This document shows positions 47,001 to 58,600 of a stretch of 64,000 nt of DNA, piece after piece (within the stretch, counting starts at the first letter, position 1; each line of letters opens with the position of its first letter). The translations under genes and the position numbers were made by a program. The stretch comes from Phylloscopus collybita. Lineage: Eukaryota > Chordata > Aves > Passeriformes > Phylloscopidae. The notes beneath the pieces were generated by a model. It was not told the origin of the DNA. It saw nothing but the letters and a program-made list of their open reading frames with translations, and ran no database searches. The stretch covers positions 10,557,001 through 10,621,000 of the forward strand of contig JAJNNQ010000023.1 in the NCBI GenBank assembly GCA_027886175.1, given 5' to 3'.

Positions 47001-49719
47001 AAATTAAAAATCTTAAATTTCTACCTAGGGCAGTATCTACTCATTTTCTAAAGAAGGACTCATGCACTGTCTTCGAAGAGCTGATTTCAAAGGCATCTCT
47101 TCAGCACAAGGAAGGTTACAACATTTCGGCAAGGGGAGGAAAAAAAGAGGAAGAGAACAAAGATGTTGAGCTGACAGGATGCCACGGGAAGGAGGAGAAA
47201 GAGGGGCTGGACTATCTGCCAGGCTAAATCAAGAGCTGCTTCAACGCTTCCACTGCATTTGACTCCCAGCATGCAACAACTGGAAAAATGCCCCCAGATC
47301 TGAAGGGAAATCTAGCAAAGTCTGTCTAGGCTGGGCTATCCATCCTGCAGGCAGCTTGCCCGGAGGCTTGCTATTTTGAGATAGTAGAGAGGCCACTTGT
47401 CATTAATATTACAATAAATCTCAATATAGAGGAAGCCTCAAATGTTGCTGTGGTCCCCAGCACCTCTGTGTGCCCCTCTCAGGAGTCACAGCCACAATGA
47501 AAGAAAAACCACTGAAGCTGAAGCCCAGGAAAGAGCCACCTTCCACGTTAAAATGTTGAAGTTAAAATGAACTGATGTACTTTGGGAGTGGAGATAAATA
47601 ACTATAAGTAAAAGAACTATCTGGGAGTAGAAGAGGGAGGACAAAATATATTGCAATTTAACTGATCAAAAAGACATTGAAAAAGTGAGAGGCTTCAGAA
47701 CAAGGCAGAAAAAAACCCATGAAGTCCTGCCCAGCACTGGTGCTGTCTGCTGCAAACACCCTTTTGTTCTGAAGTCATAAATGTGTATCAGCCTCTCAGA
47801 CATATGGGCAGTTGTGCATTTATCCTGTTTATTTTACTACTCCTGTGCATCCTGCCTTGCCATCTGTTGGGAAGAATTTGGATGCTGAACCATAAATCCG
47901 AGACATAATAAATAGCAGTAAACAGAAATCTAAAATGAAGATAAGCACCAAGTAATGTTTGGAAGCAGGACCAGTTTTTCAGTTTGATAGTTTGATTTAT
48001 TTCCTGAGATGAGCCTTGGCTCAGAAAAGAAGGACCAGCAGGAAAAGGTCCAATTGAAGGGACAAATCTGCGATCCCTTCTCTTATATTGGCTTCATATT
48101 GGCATAATTCCACCGCCTTCCTAGAAAGCAGTTAACTTTCCGTAGGTGGAGAATCAGACTTTTAATCCTGTCCCTCAAGGAAGACATGCTTAAACACCAA
48201 ATATTGCATGTATAAAACATAAGTTGCAAGCAAAATGCTTCAAACCCAGTTAAAGCCGTGTTCGTGCATCTTCCCCGGGCTGGGCAGCCCTCTCACCGTG
48301 TCCCAGATTCTTCACATCTTCGTTTCCATTTTATTATTAGAATAAGAGGGAAGTGGGTGGAAAGGAAGCACAGTTACCCCTCCTAGTCAGGAGCAGGAAG
48401 ATAAAGTAACTGGCCCCAGATCAAGCAGGAAACCTATAAAAGCCCAGAGCCACAAGCTCATCATCATCCTCCTCCTCCTTCCTCTCCATTTTCATTTCCA
48501 TTTTGGGGATACAGAAATTCTACAGGAATTGCTGCTCTTTAACACATAAACCACAGAGACACCAACTAAATATCTGGGAGCTGAGAGGTGTTAATAACAG
48601 ACTTCAGATTACACTCAGTACCTAAGTACTAAGTACTCCTACCTCCTCAAAGGAATTAGAGATGAGATGAAAGCACTTGCTTCCCTTCCTAATATTGGTT
48701 CTTTTTTTTTTCCTCTCTTTCTGGAAAAATACACAAGACTACAGGATGGAGACATCAGGTACACTCCCCTTCTCCCTGAGTTTTTTTATGAGGTGTTTTG
48801 CACCTGGCAAGACTGACTGAAGCTACAGGTGGGACAGCTTGACCTGAGCAGAGGTGACAACGTGTGACCCAGCAAACGGGACAGGAGGTACTGGAGGAAC
48901 AATCACTGCTGAAATTTCACAGGAGCCAAAACCCCACATGGTTGTGTTGACTTGTTTTGCCAGTTTATGCTGGCGAGGGTCAGTGGAGCTGTCAGAAGGC
49001 AGGGCAAGCCCTGGCAGTGTGTAAGAGGAGCAATAAAAGCCCATGGCAGAAGGTCAGTTAAAGGTAACAGCGGCTGGACGAAGCCCAGAGACTGCATGAC
49101 ATCATTGCAAAGGTCCCCACAAACCCCAAAATGAGTTACTATGGCTCTGACAGATCCTACCACAAATGCCATCTGTCAAGTCCTCAGAACATGCAGCGTA
49201 ACTATATCCAGAATAAAACAGTCACTGCAGCACAACACAGCCACGAGGATCCTGTTTGTACAACCTGACGCCTCCTTGACTCTTCACAAAACATTTCTGA
49301 AGCCTCCCCAGAACAATCCTGAAACCGAGGTGAGATTAATATTCTCCACATTGCATCCTGCACAGCAGAAAGGGCTTTACTGCTGGATTACAAATGTGCT
49401 TTCATTGGTTTGCCTTCGGGGAGCATCGTTAATGCACACAGAGTCTTTGGGATCTAAGTTTTGCACTGGGATATCTGACATGCTGAGAGCCACGGAGAAA
49501 AAACCAAAACCTTCCTGTAGCCTGATAGCTCCCCACTGGCTATGGAGTAGATCGAGTTCAAGAAAGCAAATTAATTCATTAAAGTGACATATATTCAGTC
49601 AATTAGCTTCAGATCCCTGTTTCATAGAGCAGGGAAGAATGGATGTTTTGTGACATCAATAAGATCATTTGAGAGCCTCTGTACAAATGTTCAAAGAGGT
49701 GCATTGAGGAGACACATGC

Positions 49720-49727
<8 letters not shown>

Positions 49728-49750
<23 letters not shown>

Positions 49751-49751
49751 T
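49728..49751. repeat. poly-T run (24 nt)
   Basis: An uninterrupted run of 24 T on the plus strand in CACNG4 intron 1. Simple sequence. Confidence 0.95.
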
Positions 49752-52700
49752 CATTTGAGACTAGATAATACCTTAACCCATCCTCTGCTGACAGGTCCTC
49801 CAGCACCAAATTTCTCAGTATTTTTAATTATTTTATTCTATGGACAATATTTCAAAGGGATTGAACTCTGTGTCCATAAAGGCAACTCCAAATTCAGAAA
49901 CTCTAACAAATGAAATGCTCCTGAAAAAAAAAAGAAAAATTAACCTAAAAAGGCTCATAAAAAATCACCCCATCAGTTGCCAGCTTCAGCCAGGATTGCA
50001 AAGCTGATATTAGAGTGCTAAGAATTGCTGTTAAAAACAGTGAGAAAAGCACATGGACCTTCTGAAGAGTGTGTGTTTTACCGAGGGAACGGAGAGCAGG
50101 ACGTATGGAATGGAAGTGCAAACACGGTCTGAATCTCAGCAAAGCCCTTCACTGATGGGTTTATGTTTGTGGTGGAAGATTCATGGGTGAAAGTTCACTC
50201 TTCAGGAGTGCAGCACACGCATATATTGTCCTAGAAATAGGCTACAGCATCACCAAACAAGTTTTTCAGAGGACCCATTTGTGTATTCTCCGTTTGCAAC
50301 CACTTTTTGTTCACAGTGTGAGCACAGGCTCCTGTGCCTGCACAGACTGAGAAGAGCAACCACCTCATAATGTGCCTGTGGACACAACCTCCAAGGCAGG
50401 TCATGTCTGATCTTAGAGTGATTTAACATTTGCTCTACACCAAATAGCACTTTGGCCACTGCATTGGAATAAAAAGTCTGCCTTGTATTCACTTTATTAC
50501 GAAGTGGTGGTGCTGGAGCTTCATAGCTGTGCTTGGAGAATACTAAGGAATATTCATTCTTTTGGGATGAGCCATGAATTTGCAGTATTGATGGGTAGCA
50601 GCCTGCCTTTATTTGCTTGCCTCAAACATTGGTATAAGCATTTTTATTTTGTTTTCAGGAGTATCCATGGAAGCAGCGCATGCGGGTGCCGCAGTTCCCG
50701 TGTTTGTGTGCATTCATCCAAGCTGGAAGACTTGCAAACGATTGTGCAAATGTGCATTTGTGCAAGTTTTCAGAATCAGAAATGATTCACTCGGTCCTTC
50801 CTCCCCATTATAAATGTTCCAGCCACGCAGCCAGGAAGGACACGTGGGCCCACGTGGATTAAATAGCCAATTGCACCACTTGACAAGTAAATGGCAAACA
50901 GGGAATACCAAAAGCAGTAGACACAATGGGTTCAAAGAGATCCATGCGCTGAAGTGTTTAATAAAATACTCTTTGAATAAATTTAAATTACAAGTACATT
51001 ACTTGATTTCCTATCTTGATGTCCCAGAGCCTGCAGAGCTCTCTATTGTGAGCTGTCCTATTAACTTCAGCACGATTGTTCGCCAAGATAAGCAGTTTCA
51101 GTGGATAAAGTGGTGTTTTTAACATTGTTTTTTCCTAGGCAAGTATTTTAATCAGATCCTCCTTGTGAGTAAGACTGAGAGAGGCTTATGAAGCTGTGCT
51201 GCACATTTCCCATAGGAACAGGGGCTGCTGGGCCATCAGAGGGGTTTAATCTCCCTTTCTCGGGCTGGCTTGACCACAGAATGGTTATCCACAGCACGCA
51301 GCATCTGCTGTGTTTGCGAGGCCCTGCTCTGCACCCAGGGACCCAGAGCTTGTGACAGCCACCACAGCTCAAGTGTGGACGTGGCACAGAACAGCAGCCA
51401 CCCGAAATGGGGCTGGTTTGGGAATTCCTGGGAATTTGTGGGCTGGGGTGCAGGTTTCAGGTTGATCGGCTGCAGGGGGGCTCTGTCAGAAACTCCCTCC
51501 TCTGGTGACATTTTAACTTCAGCTGCCAAGGCTGCAGCTATTGTTGTTGTCTTGGGCCCAGAAAACCAAACCCCAGCTTTGCCAGGGAGCCCTGGGCCAT
51601 CTTCAGAGGCTCAGCCACTTCTGTCCTGCACATCCACACCAGGAATTATTTCACTTTCTGACCGAAGGCAATTACCTGGGATATAACTTTTAAAAAAATC
51701 CACGCAGAAACAGTGCAACCATTTAAAATCCACTCAATGAACCTCCTACCTCCACCTTTAACAAACACTCCAAAAGAACAAAATTGGGATTAGACAGGCA
51801 AGAGTTTGACTGATGTATCATTAACTCTGCCTCTTGAGTGACTAAGCGCCATAGTAGTACCAGCTACTACTGAAACATGATTTCATCCCTGCAGCTCCAA
51901 ACAAAGATAATATGCTTGATCCCTAAGCTGTATCACTCCAATTACGATGCCAATTTGCTTTAAAATATTGTCTCAAAGAAAAACAGGAAAACATTAAGGA
52001 GCACCTGCTAATTGGATTATAAGGTTATCCTTTTACATCCCGTTTCAGCAATCTTCTTTGAAGCCTTGGAATTGGGGCTCCAGAACAGGTGATTGCTGAA
52101 AATCCAGCACACAGGTTGTTTTATTGATAGAGTTGAGAAACATTTTACTGGGAAATTTCAATTGACCTGAAATTTGCTCAGCAAAATGCTTTATGTATAT
52201 CAAAAGCAATTTCAGAGGTTTAAAGCATTTTTGGCTTCTGCACATTTGTGTCTCAGATTTGTCTTTTTGACTTGAGCGAAATGGCAATAAAGACCATTAC
52301 AATAAATAAGGGAGGTTTAAACAATTATTTCTCCAAAACACCAGAAGATTTCTAAAAATAGGTTTGAAGCCAGACCATTTAATCACATATAAAATCCATA
52401 GCTGAAGTTATTTTCCTGCTATGTATCTCCTCAGAATTGCAAGATTACCTTTAGATCACTAAAAGGCTCAGCCACTTCAAATGAGCGAGGCTCTGAAATG
52501 GTCAAGGGAGTGTTGTTTTAAATCAGCTTCTAGAAATGCTTTTATTTTATAAAACAAAGGAATGGTTCCATGTTGAAATCCAAGTCCCCATGGCATGGTT
52601 TAAAACATGAATAATTTACTGTTTCTATAGATTTTATCTTACAAAACAGAACATACTGAAAAAGGAGGAGAGAATGTCGTCTCTGCTCCTCAGCTCTGCG

Positions 52701-54725
52701 AACAGATGACAGCTTTCTCAAATTGGGCATTCTTAGCACATATTTGACAACTTTAAAAATTGTAACTTTGTAATTTGATTATGAGCATTTGAATTTTGAG
52801 AAGAACAGCTCCCTTGCTGTCGGATTGATGTGTCCCATGAAACGCCTTTTCATCCCCCAAAGGGGATGGGGGCTGGAGCTTCACTTGCACACAGCTCCTG
52901 GGTGCAAGTGCTCAGCAGATTCCCTGGTGAGTGCCAGGAGGGCACCGGTGCTGCCCGGTGCTGCAGCCAGGCTGGAGCTCGGCCGCCTTTCTGCTTCAAC
53001 ACTGCCCCTTCCTCACAGCTCCCCCCTCTGCTGTCCTCCTAAATAAAGTTCTGAGCAGGTGAAAGCCAGGCAGAGATGCCACCAGTTTCAGTCAAAGCTG
53101 CACTTCCCTTCTGTGAATGGTGGCACTGGGAGACCACACAGAAATCCTGACATCGGGAAGCTCAGGGATTTTTCCCGGAGGTGACAGGTCCAGCCTCGCC
53201 GAACAAGCTCAGCAACTCCTGCAAGATGCAAACAAACTTATTTTCCATGAAAAACGGAGGCTGAAGACACTTGGAACAAGCTCAGCGAAGATCACAAGAT
53301 TCAGTTCAAGTGGAGGATGCTCAGCACCTCTCAAGCAAACTCAGGAGCTCTCAGATGCAAGCCCTCATTTTCCAGGTGCCATAAAAGCCTATGCTGAGTG
53401 TTAGATTTCCTTTAAGAGCCATAAAGCCAAGCATTGCTATTACCCATAAACCTTCACATTTCAACAATTCTTTCTCCCTTTAGCATCTAAAAATATTTCC
53501 TTTTCCTACAGCTCTTCTATGTATGCCCACTATTACTAGGCAGCAAATCTGGTATTCTAAGAGAAAAATCATGTTACACTGCAGCCTTAAATCATTAGCT
53601 AAAAGAGAAGATGAGAACAGACGTGAGCATGAGGTGTTTTCTACCACGCCACAACATTTTCTGGGCAGAAAAAAAAACCCCATCTGAGCACAGCTGCGAC
53701 TCTGAACAGGAGCTGGGTGGGCTCGTCTGGGCTGAGCCGTCTGTCAGTCGGAATAAAGCACAAAGCCGGGCTCGCAAAGTTCCCGTGTGCGGAGCCGTGC
53801 TGATGGAATGAGGCGCACGGCAGCCCTCCCAAGCACATCCCTGCGGGGAGCAGGGCACCACCGGTGCCCCCCGAGCCCCGGAGCAGCTCGGCACAAGTCC
53901 CGGCGTTCCTCAGCTCTCCCTTTCTTTCCCCCGCGCTCTCCCTTTCCCCCAGCACCACGGAGGCTCCGCCGGCCGCTCACACAGGGGATGGACCAGCAGG
54001 TGAGGGGCTCCAGAGCCACCGCGGCCACGGCCCCCGCTGCCAGTCCTTTTCCCGAGGATGTGCCGCTTTCCCTCGGCTGACAGATGTGCTTTCTCATCTG
54101 GGCTTTTGCGACCTGCTCTGCCAAATCCTCGCAACACCCATGTGCTTCTTTGTCCCCGCAGTTACCGCCGCGCCTTCTCTACAACTCCATCTTCAGCGCG
54201 GGAGCCACATGTTCGGCCTCTGCGGGGAGCGGGGTCCCGCTGCCCGGCTCAGCCGCCAAAAACACCCATCTTTTTATTGTTCCTGTCCTTCAGCCCGACC
54301 CTGGGGCCGTGCCAAGGAGCCCCGAGCCCACACTGAAGCACCCGAGCGGCGGCAACACCCCCTTCACCCGAGCTGCCGGTGCCTGTCTGAGGGCAGACTG
54401 GGAGGAACGGGAGTTCCCGCTGTCCTGCCCGAGAGCCGTGGTTCAGCTCCAAAGCTCCGAAAGCCAAAGTCCCGGGTTGAGGGGAGGGGCGCCCAGCCCC
54501 GAAGCCTGCAGGGCTCAGGTGCGCCCCAAAGCACCCAAAGCCCCGGCCCCGCCAGGAGCCCCCCAAAGCCCCGATGCCCCGGCGATGGTCGCGGAGCGAG
54601 GTCGCCCCCCTGGGCAGCGCTCCCCTGGGCAGCGCTCCGCATCCCGCCGCCGGTTCCCATGGCAATGTCGGAGATGCCGGTTGCCACGGTAACGCCATCC
54701 TCCTCCTCGGCCGTGTCCGAGGCAG

Positions 54726-54800
54726 CGGCGGCGGCTCCGGCTCCGGCCCCGGCTCCGGCTCCGGCGGGGCTCAGCCCGGCGGCTCCGGCTCCAGCCCCTG
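54726..54800. repeat. GGCTCC/GGCCCC hexamer-like array
   Basis: Repeated CGGCTC units on the plus strand in intron 1, starting about 95 bp from the CACNG4 exon 1 donor. On the gene's sense strand it reads GGAGCC repeated with G-runs, a local G-quadruplex candidate. It gives a false poly Ala-Pro frame. Confidence 0.8.
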
Positions 54801-54893
54801 CTGGGCTCTGCCCGGGCGCTGCCCGGCGGCTCCGGACGCGCAGCCGGGTCCCCCCGGGAAGTTGCTCGCCCCCTCCCAGCGCGGCCCCGGTAC

Positions 54894-55116
54894 CTTCGAG
54901 GCAGCAGATCCTCCAGAGCCCCGAGTGCGTGAGATCGCCCCGCGCCCGCCGCGGCGGCCCCTGCGCCTCGTCCGTCGTGATGTTGGTGCCGTTGCAGATG
55001 TGGGCGCTGGAGTAGAGCCAGTAGTCGGTGCCGATGGCGATGGCCATGAGGCTGAAGGCGGCGAAGGCGCCCACCGTGGTCAGCAGCATCTGGACGCCAC
55101 GGTCACACCACACCAT
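54894..55116 (-). CDS. CACNG4: CACNG4 exon 1, N-terminus
   Basis: This exon encodes residues 1-74 and the first base of Gly75 of TARP gamma-4. It starts [20 protein letters not shown], where transmembrane segment 1 begins at about residue 10 and runs to about residue 29. It then has [17 protein letters not shown], with two sequons (Asn42-Gly-Thr and Asn45-Ile-Thr), the gamma-4 specific [16 protein letters not shown] and the family signature GLWRICC. The start at 55116 has a strong context (ACCATGG). Compared with mammalian gamma-4, position 3 is Trp rather than Arg, and the [10 protein letters not shown] stretch is one residue longer, explaining 328 rather than 327 residues. The donor GTACC at 54893 follows GAAG. 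Confidence 0.97.
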
Positions 55117-55126
55117 GGTGCTTCAT
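55103..55126 (-). other. 7-codon upstream ORF overlapping the CACNG4 start
   Basis: An ATG at 55126, ten bases before the CACNG4 start, opens a frame MKHHGVV that ends with TGA at 55103, beyond the main ATG. It is out of frame with CACNG4. It has A at -3, a fair context. If transcribed, which is likely this close to the start, some ribosomes would initiate here and then terminate 9 nt past the main ATG, lowering output. Translation is inferred, not shown. Confidence 0.6.
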
Positions 55127-55328
55127 AGTCCCCGCACGGGCGCGGGGGGCCGCACGACACCGCCCGGCAGCCGCCGCGCCCGCGGGAGGCTCCGAGTCAC
55201 GGGGCGGGGGGCGGGGGCGCGGCGGGGGGAGCCGGGCGGGGGGAGCCGCTGCCGCCGCCGCGGGGCCGGGCTCCGCCGCCGGCCGCGCCCCCGCGCACCG
55301 CCCCGGCCGCGCAGGCACCGGGCACGGG

Positions 55329-55383
55329 CGGAGGGAGGCAGGCAGGCAGGGAGGGAGGGAGGGAGGGAGGCAGGGAGGGGCGG
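55329..55383. repeat. GGCA/GGGA-rich run in CACNG4 promoter
   Basis: A short tandem of GGCA then GGGA units on the plus strand, about 215 bp upstream of the CACNG4 start. Its successive G-triplets make it a G-quadruplex candidate on the non-sense strand. Confidence 0.85.
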
Positions 55384-55524
55384 CGGGGCCGCGAGCAGCG
55401 GAGGCACGGAGCCTCCCGACCCCCGACGTGATGCCGCCCCGCCGGGGAGAGCCCGGCCCCCGATGCGCGCCCGCCGAGCATCGCTCCGGTCCTTCGGTCT
55501 GAGCGGGCTCCGCCACGTCTGGCG

Positions 55525-55650
55525 CGTTCCATCCCGGGAAATGCTCGAGGCCGGTTGGACGGGGCTTGGAGCTATCTGGTCTAATGGAACCAGATGGGTT
55601 TTAAGGTCCCGTCCGACCCAAACCATTGTGTCATTCTGTGAAATTCACAG
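55525..55650 (+). mobile_element. CR1-like LINE 3' end upstream of CACNG4
   Basis: Forward CR1 3' terminus: CTCGAGGCCGGTTGGACGGG, GCTTGGAGCTATCTGGTCTA, then CCAGATGGGTTTTAAGGTCC and CAAACCATTGTGTCATTCTG. About 125 bp, antisense to CACNG4, with its 5' side adjoining the CpG-rich promoter. It retains more CpG (GTCCCGTCCGACCC) than the other copies, suggesting it is young or shielded from methylation by the adjacent island. Confidence 0.88.
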
Positions 55651-58600
55651 GGGATGAAGGTGTGAGTGTGAACCAGGTTGGCTCTCAACCCTGCGGCACA
55701 CCAGGATCTGTCTGGAGAGCAGGGAGGTCTTGCCCACTTTAGAGGTGCAAAGCTCTGCACCTTCACTGCTCTTTCTTGGGTGGGTCCTGCACACCTTCCT
55801 TCTGCTGCATGGGCTGCCCCGGAAATCACCGTGGAAACGGTGCCAACCACAGCGGGGTTGAGGCGTTGCAGTTCCAAGAAGATGCCCACACTGCCAGGGA
55901 GCCACAGCAGAGCCATCGAGGGGGTTCAGCCATTATTTCCTCCCGCAGCCTCACTCTGCGATTAATTACGCAAGGAGGTTGTAGGCAAGTATTTGGGTTG
56001 CTGGTTTGCTCCTGTTTGGAAGGGTATGGAGACAATCCAGCACCTGCAAATATTTTCCCCTGGAAAACCATGGGGAGAAACATCTACACCATTTTTGTCG
56101 CGCTATCCTGTCTTCCACCCCTCACTCTCATCAACGCCAGTTGACAAGCCGGTCCTGCCTCCACCTCATGCAAGTGACAAGCCAGATGAATGGGAAGGCT
56201 TCCTGATCAGCTAATGCATTTGTGTGGAGGGAACGTGGCAGCACACCAGTTTTATGTATATGAATTAGGGAGTGGGAGGACAAGAGCTACAAACCTCGAG
56301 AAATACAGTGCTCTTGCCGAGCAGTGCGTGGATGGCTGCAGGTGCTTGTGTGACTCCAATGCTCAGCATACCAACGCAGACAGGCTTTTCAGCTGCTCGT
56401 CCATTTCAGAAAAAAAAAACCAAAAAACCTGGGAGAACAAAAAGCAAATACAAATTAAAAGCTGGTCTTTATTTCGCAGAGACCTCGGCGAATTGCTCAG
56501 ACGTGAAGCCTATAAACATAGAACAGCTCCAAAGTCAGATGCTTGGTTTAGAAATGTAAATGATGCTTTCTTTTCACTTGTGGTTTGTAGGTGTATCAGT
56601 GCCTTTGCAAAAATCACCTTCTAAACGAATATCTCCTAATGAATGTTAGGGATGGAAGAATGAAATCAGGTAAACTCAAAAGCAGAGTGAAACCTCGTTC
56701 CGAGAAACTGGATTGAGCATTTAAGTTTAATGAGGTTCAACAAACTCCTCGTTTGAAATATATGTTTGTACCTCTGGGCTTTGGGGGTTTGGACAGAGAG
56801 GGGAAATGAGATAGTGAAACAGCAGGAGAGAAGCTATTTCCATAGCTTTTTAAACCTATCAAGCCTTAATTAATATTATTTATTTGTATTACGGTATTGC
56901 TGGGAGAGATGCTTCTGGCTGGAGCAGAGGGAAGGGGAGGGCTGGGTGGGCTGTACCCAGAGCAGGGATTCCACATGGCACTGAAACCTCCTCCTCGAGC
57001 ACTTCCAGTCCAGACATCCCCCAGGACACAGGGAGGGTGGTGGCTGCTCTGGTGGGTTCTCAGCAGCCTCCACCAGCAGAAAGGGGACACACAGCACCAG
57101 GGCTTCAGAGCCACCAGCCCTGCAGCAACGCTCCTATTGACTGTGCAAGGTAACAGCACATTAACAGCATTTATTAATAAAATATCTCGCTCCTCTTCCT
57201 CCCCCTCCTATTTTTGCAAAGAAGACATCTGTTTCTGTTCCTCCTGCCCCAAGAGAAACATCTCAGGCTCCTGAAGGGTTACAGAGCGGCATCCGAGGCA
57301 GGCAATCATTTTCTGCCCAAGCTATCTTCTTTAGTTTAAGAATGTTCTCTATTCTTTTGAAATGCATGAAGTAGATTGTGGGAGAGCTAATATTATATTC
57401 CACTACAGAAAGCTGGTGGAGTATTTTACATTGATGTCTGGCTCTAGTGATTTTCTAAGGATTTTGAATTCATTAAATCCAACCATTGAATAATCTCCAT
57501 TCGTGGCGGAAGGAAGGCAAAAGTGCTTACGCTCTTCCACAGCAGAGAAGCGTGTAGTCTTTTCTGAAACACGAAATCTCTCTGACCCACTGCATGCAGC
57601 ACAGGTTGCCCACCGTGTCACCTTTGATTTGCAGGCTTTGCTTATGATACAGCCTTATAAAACTGCCATTGAATGTAGCAGCAGAGAGCCTTGGCAGGGT
57701 GTTTTGCACTGCAGTAGCCTCCTCCGTCCTCAATCAGAATTAAGATCCAATTGTTCCAAGCTCAGACCAGAGGCAGAAGCTCAGGACAATGAGAAGAGAA
57801 AGCCCCACAGCGTCTCCCTCCCTGTAATTCAGCACGACAACGTGCAAGGACAAGAGTCCAAACCCAGAAATAATTTTCACCCTGGAGAAACAGAATCTTG
57901 AAACAGAATTGTTTTGATTCCTTGACGTTGATGTTCAAAGCTTTAAATGAAATCTTGTGCCTGATCATTTTATTTCTGAACTGAATAACAGTTACTTTGG
58001 AGACAAAACTTTGGCTTTAACTGAATTCAGTGAGAGCTGTCACTAATAAAATCCTGCCCCAGAGACACCACTGGTATCAGAAGAAAACTGCAAGATGTTA
58101 CCATTTAGCATTACTGCTGCTAAGTGTCAAACATATTGAGTTTAACAGATTAGGCTTTCTTAGTTTTTTTTTTTTTTTTTTTTAATCTATCATCTAGAAA
58201 AATAACACTAGCATTTCACTGAAAGAAACTTTTGGAAATTGCTCAAGAAAAACTCGAGAGAGTTCTTTCTCAGAATGAAAATAATCACTTCAATTAAATA
58301 GGGCTTTTGATGTAGATACAGTCTAAACCATCATCAAAGCCTGGAACAGATATTTCATGCTCCCTTGTTCTTTCTCAGCTTTTAGCTCTGTGCATGTGAG
58401 AATGTATTTTAGCATCTAGAAATGTCCTAAAACTATAAGGACACCTGTATCACTGGTCATTGTCATCTTCTGTGGGTCTTGGTGTCTTTTCTATCTAATT
58501 TGATGCTGATACTGGGGAAATAAAATCCTTAATAACCTCCTTCAGATTATGCTGTGTATGGAGAACTGGATGTTTCATCCATTTTGTGCAGTGTTGGATA

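Larger units (their letters stand above)
33001..48000 (-). other. CACNG4: CACNG4 intron 1, middle part
   Basis: Intronic DNA without a recognised exon. It holds a 17-bp minisatellite (34378-34750), a 41-nt poly-A (40355-40395) and a CTGT array (41040-41070). Long AT-rich single-copy stretches lie near 34800-35340, 41780-42150, 43380-43870 and 45640-46200, and are candidates for conserved non-coding elements. Chance frames here have no domain content. Confidence 0.85.
48001..54893 (-). other. CACNG4: CACNG4 intron 1, exon-1-proximal part
   Basis: Intronic DNA without a recognised exon. It includes a 24-nt T run (49728-49751), AT-rich single-copy DNA (51690-52760), a 9-bp inverted repeat (52882-52910), and the promoter-proximal CpG-rich sequence from about 53750. 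Donor GTACC at 54893. Confidence 0.85.
14705..55116 (-). other. CACNG4: CACNG4 gene span (TARP gamma-4)
   Basis: Four coding exons spanning about 40.4 kb join in phase into 987 nt, giving 328 residues; the human protein is 327 as I recall. Gamma-4 is a type I TARP, a four-pass claudin-fold membrane protein. It binds AMPA receptors, carries them to the surface and slows their desensitisation. All splice sites seen are GT-AG: donors at 54893, 22080 and 16086, and acceptors ending at 22165, 16228 and 15244. Introns are about 32.7, 5.9 and 0.84 kb. All three introns split codons after the first base, so the exon structure follows the gamma-2/3/4/8 pattern. It is closest to gamma-4 because of NGTN in loop 1 and the [15 protein letters not shown] segment. 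The transcript runs toward CACNG1. Confidence 0.96.
53750..55530 (-). promoter_or_regulatory. CACNG4: CpG-rich promoter region of CACNG4
   Basis: About 1.8 kb of very GC- and CpG-rich DNA surrounds CACNG4 exon 1, extending about 1.1 kb into intron 1 and about 0.4 kb upstream. GGGCGG/CCGCCC Sp1-type boxes are frequent at 55160-55300. No TATA box is evident, fitting a CpG-island promoter. It includes a GGCTCC-type hexamer array (54726-54800) and a GGGA-rich run (55329-55383). The transcription start is probably within 55130-55500. Long open frames here on both strands are a by-product of the low AT content. Confidence 0.8.

Noticed and set aside
53864..55015. 383-codon plus-strand frame over the CACNG4 CpG island
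   Set aside because: Antisense to exon 1, with biased Pro/Ala/Arg/Ser content expected of GC-rich DNA without stops, and a low-complexity Ala-Pro run from the hexamer array.
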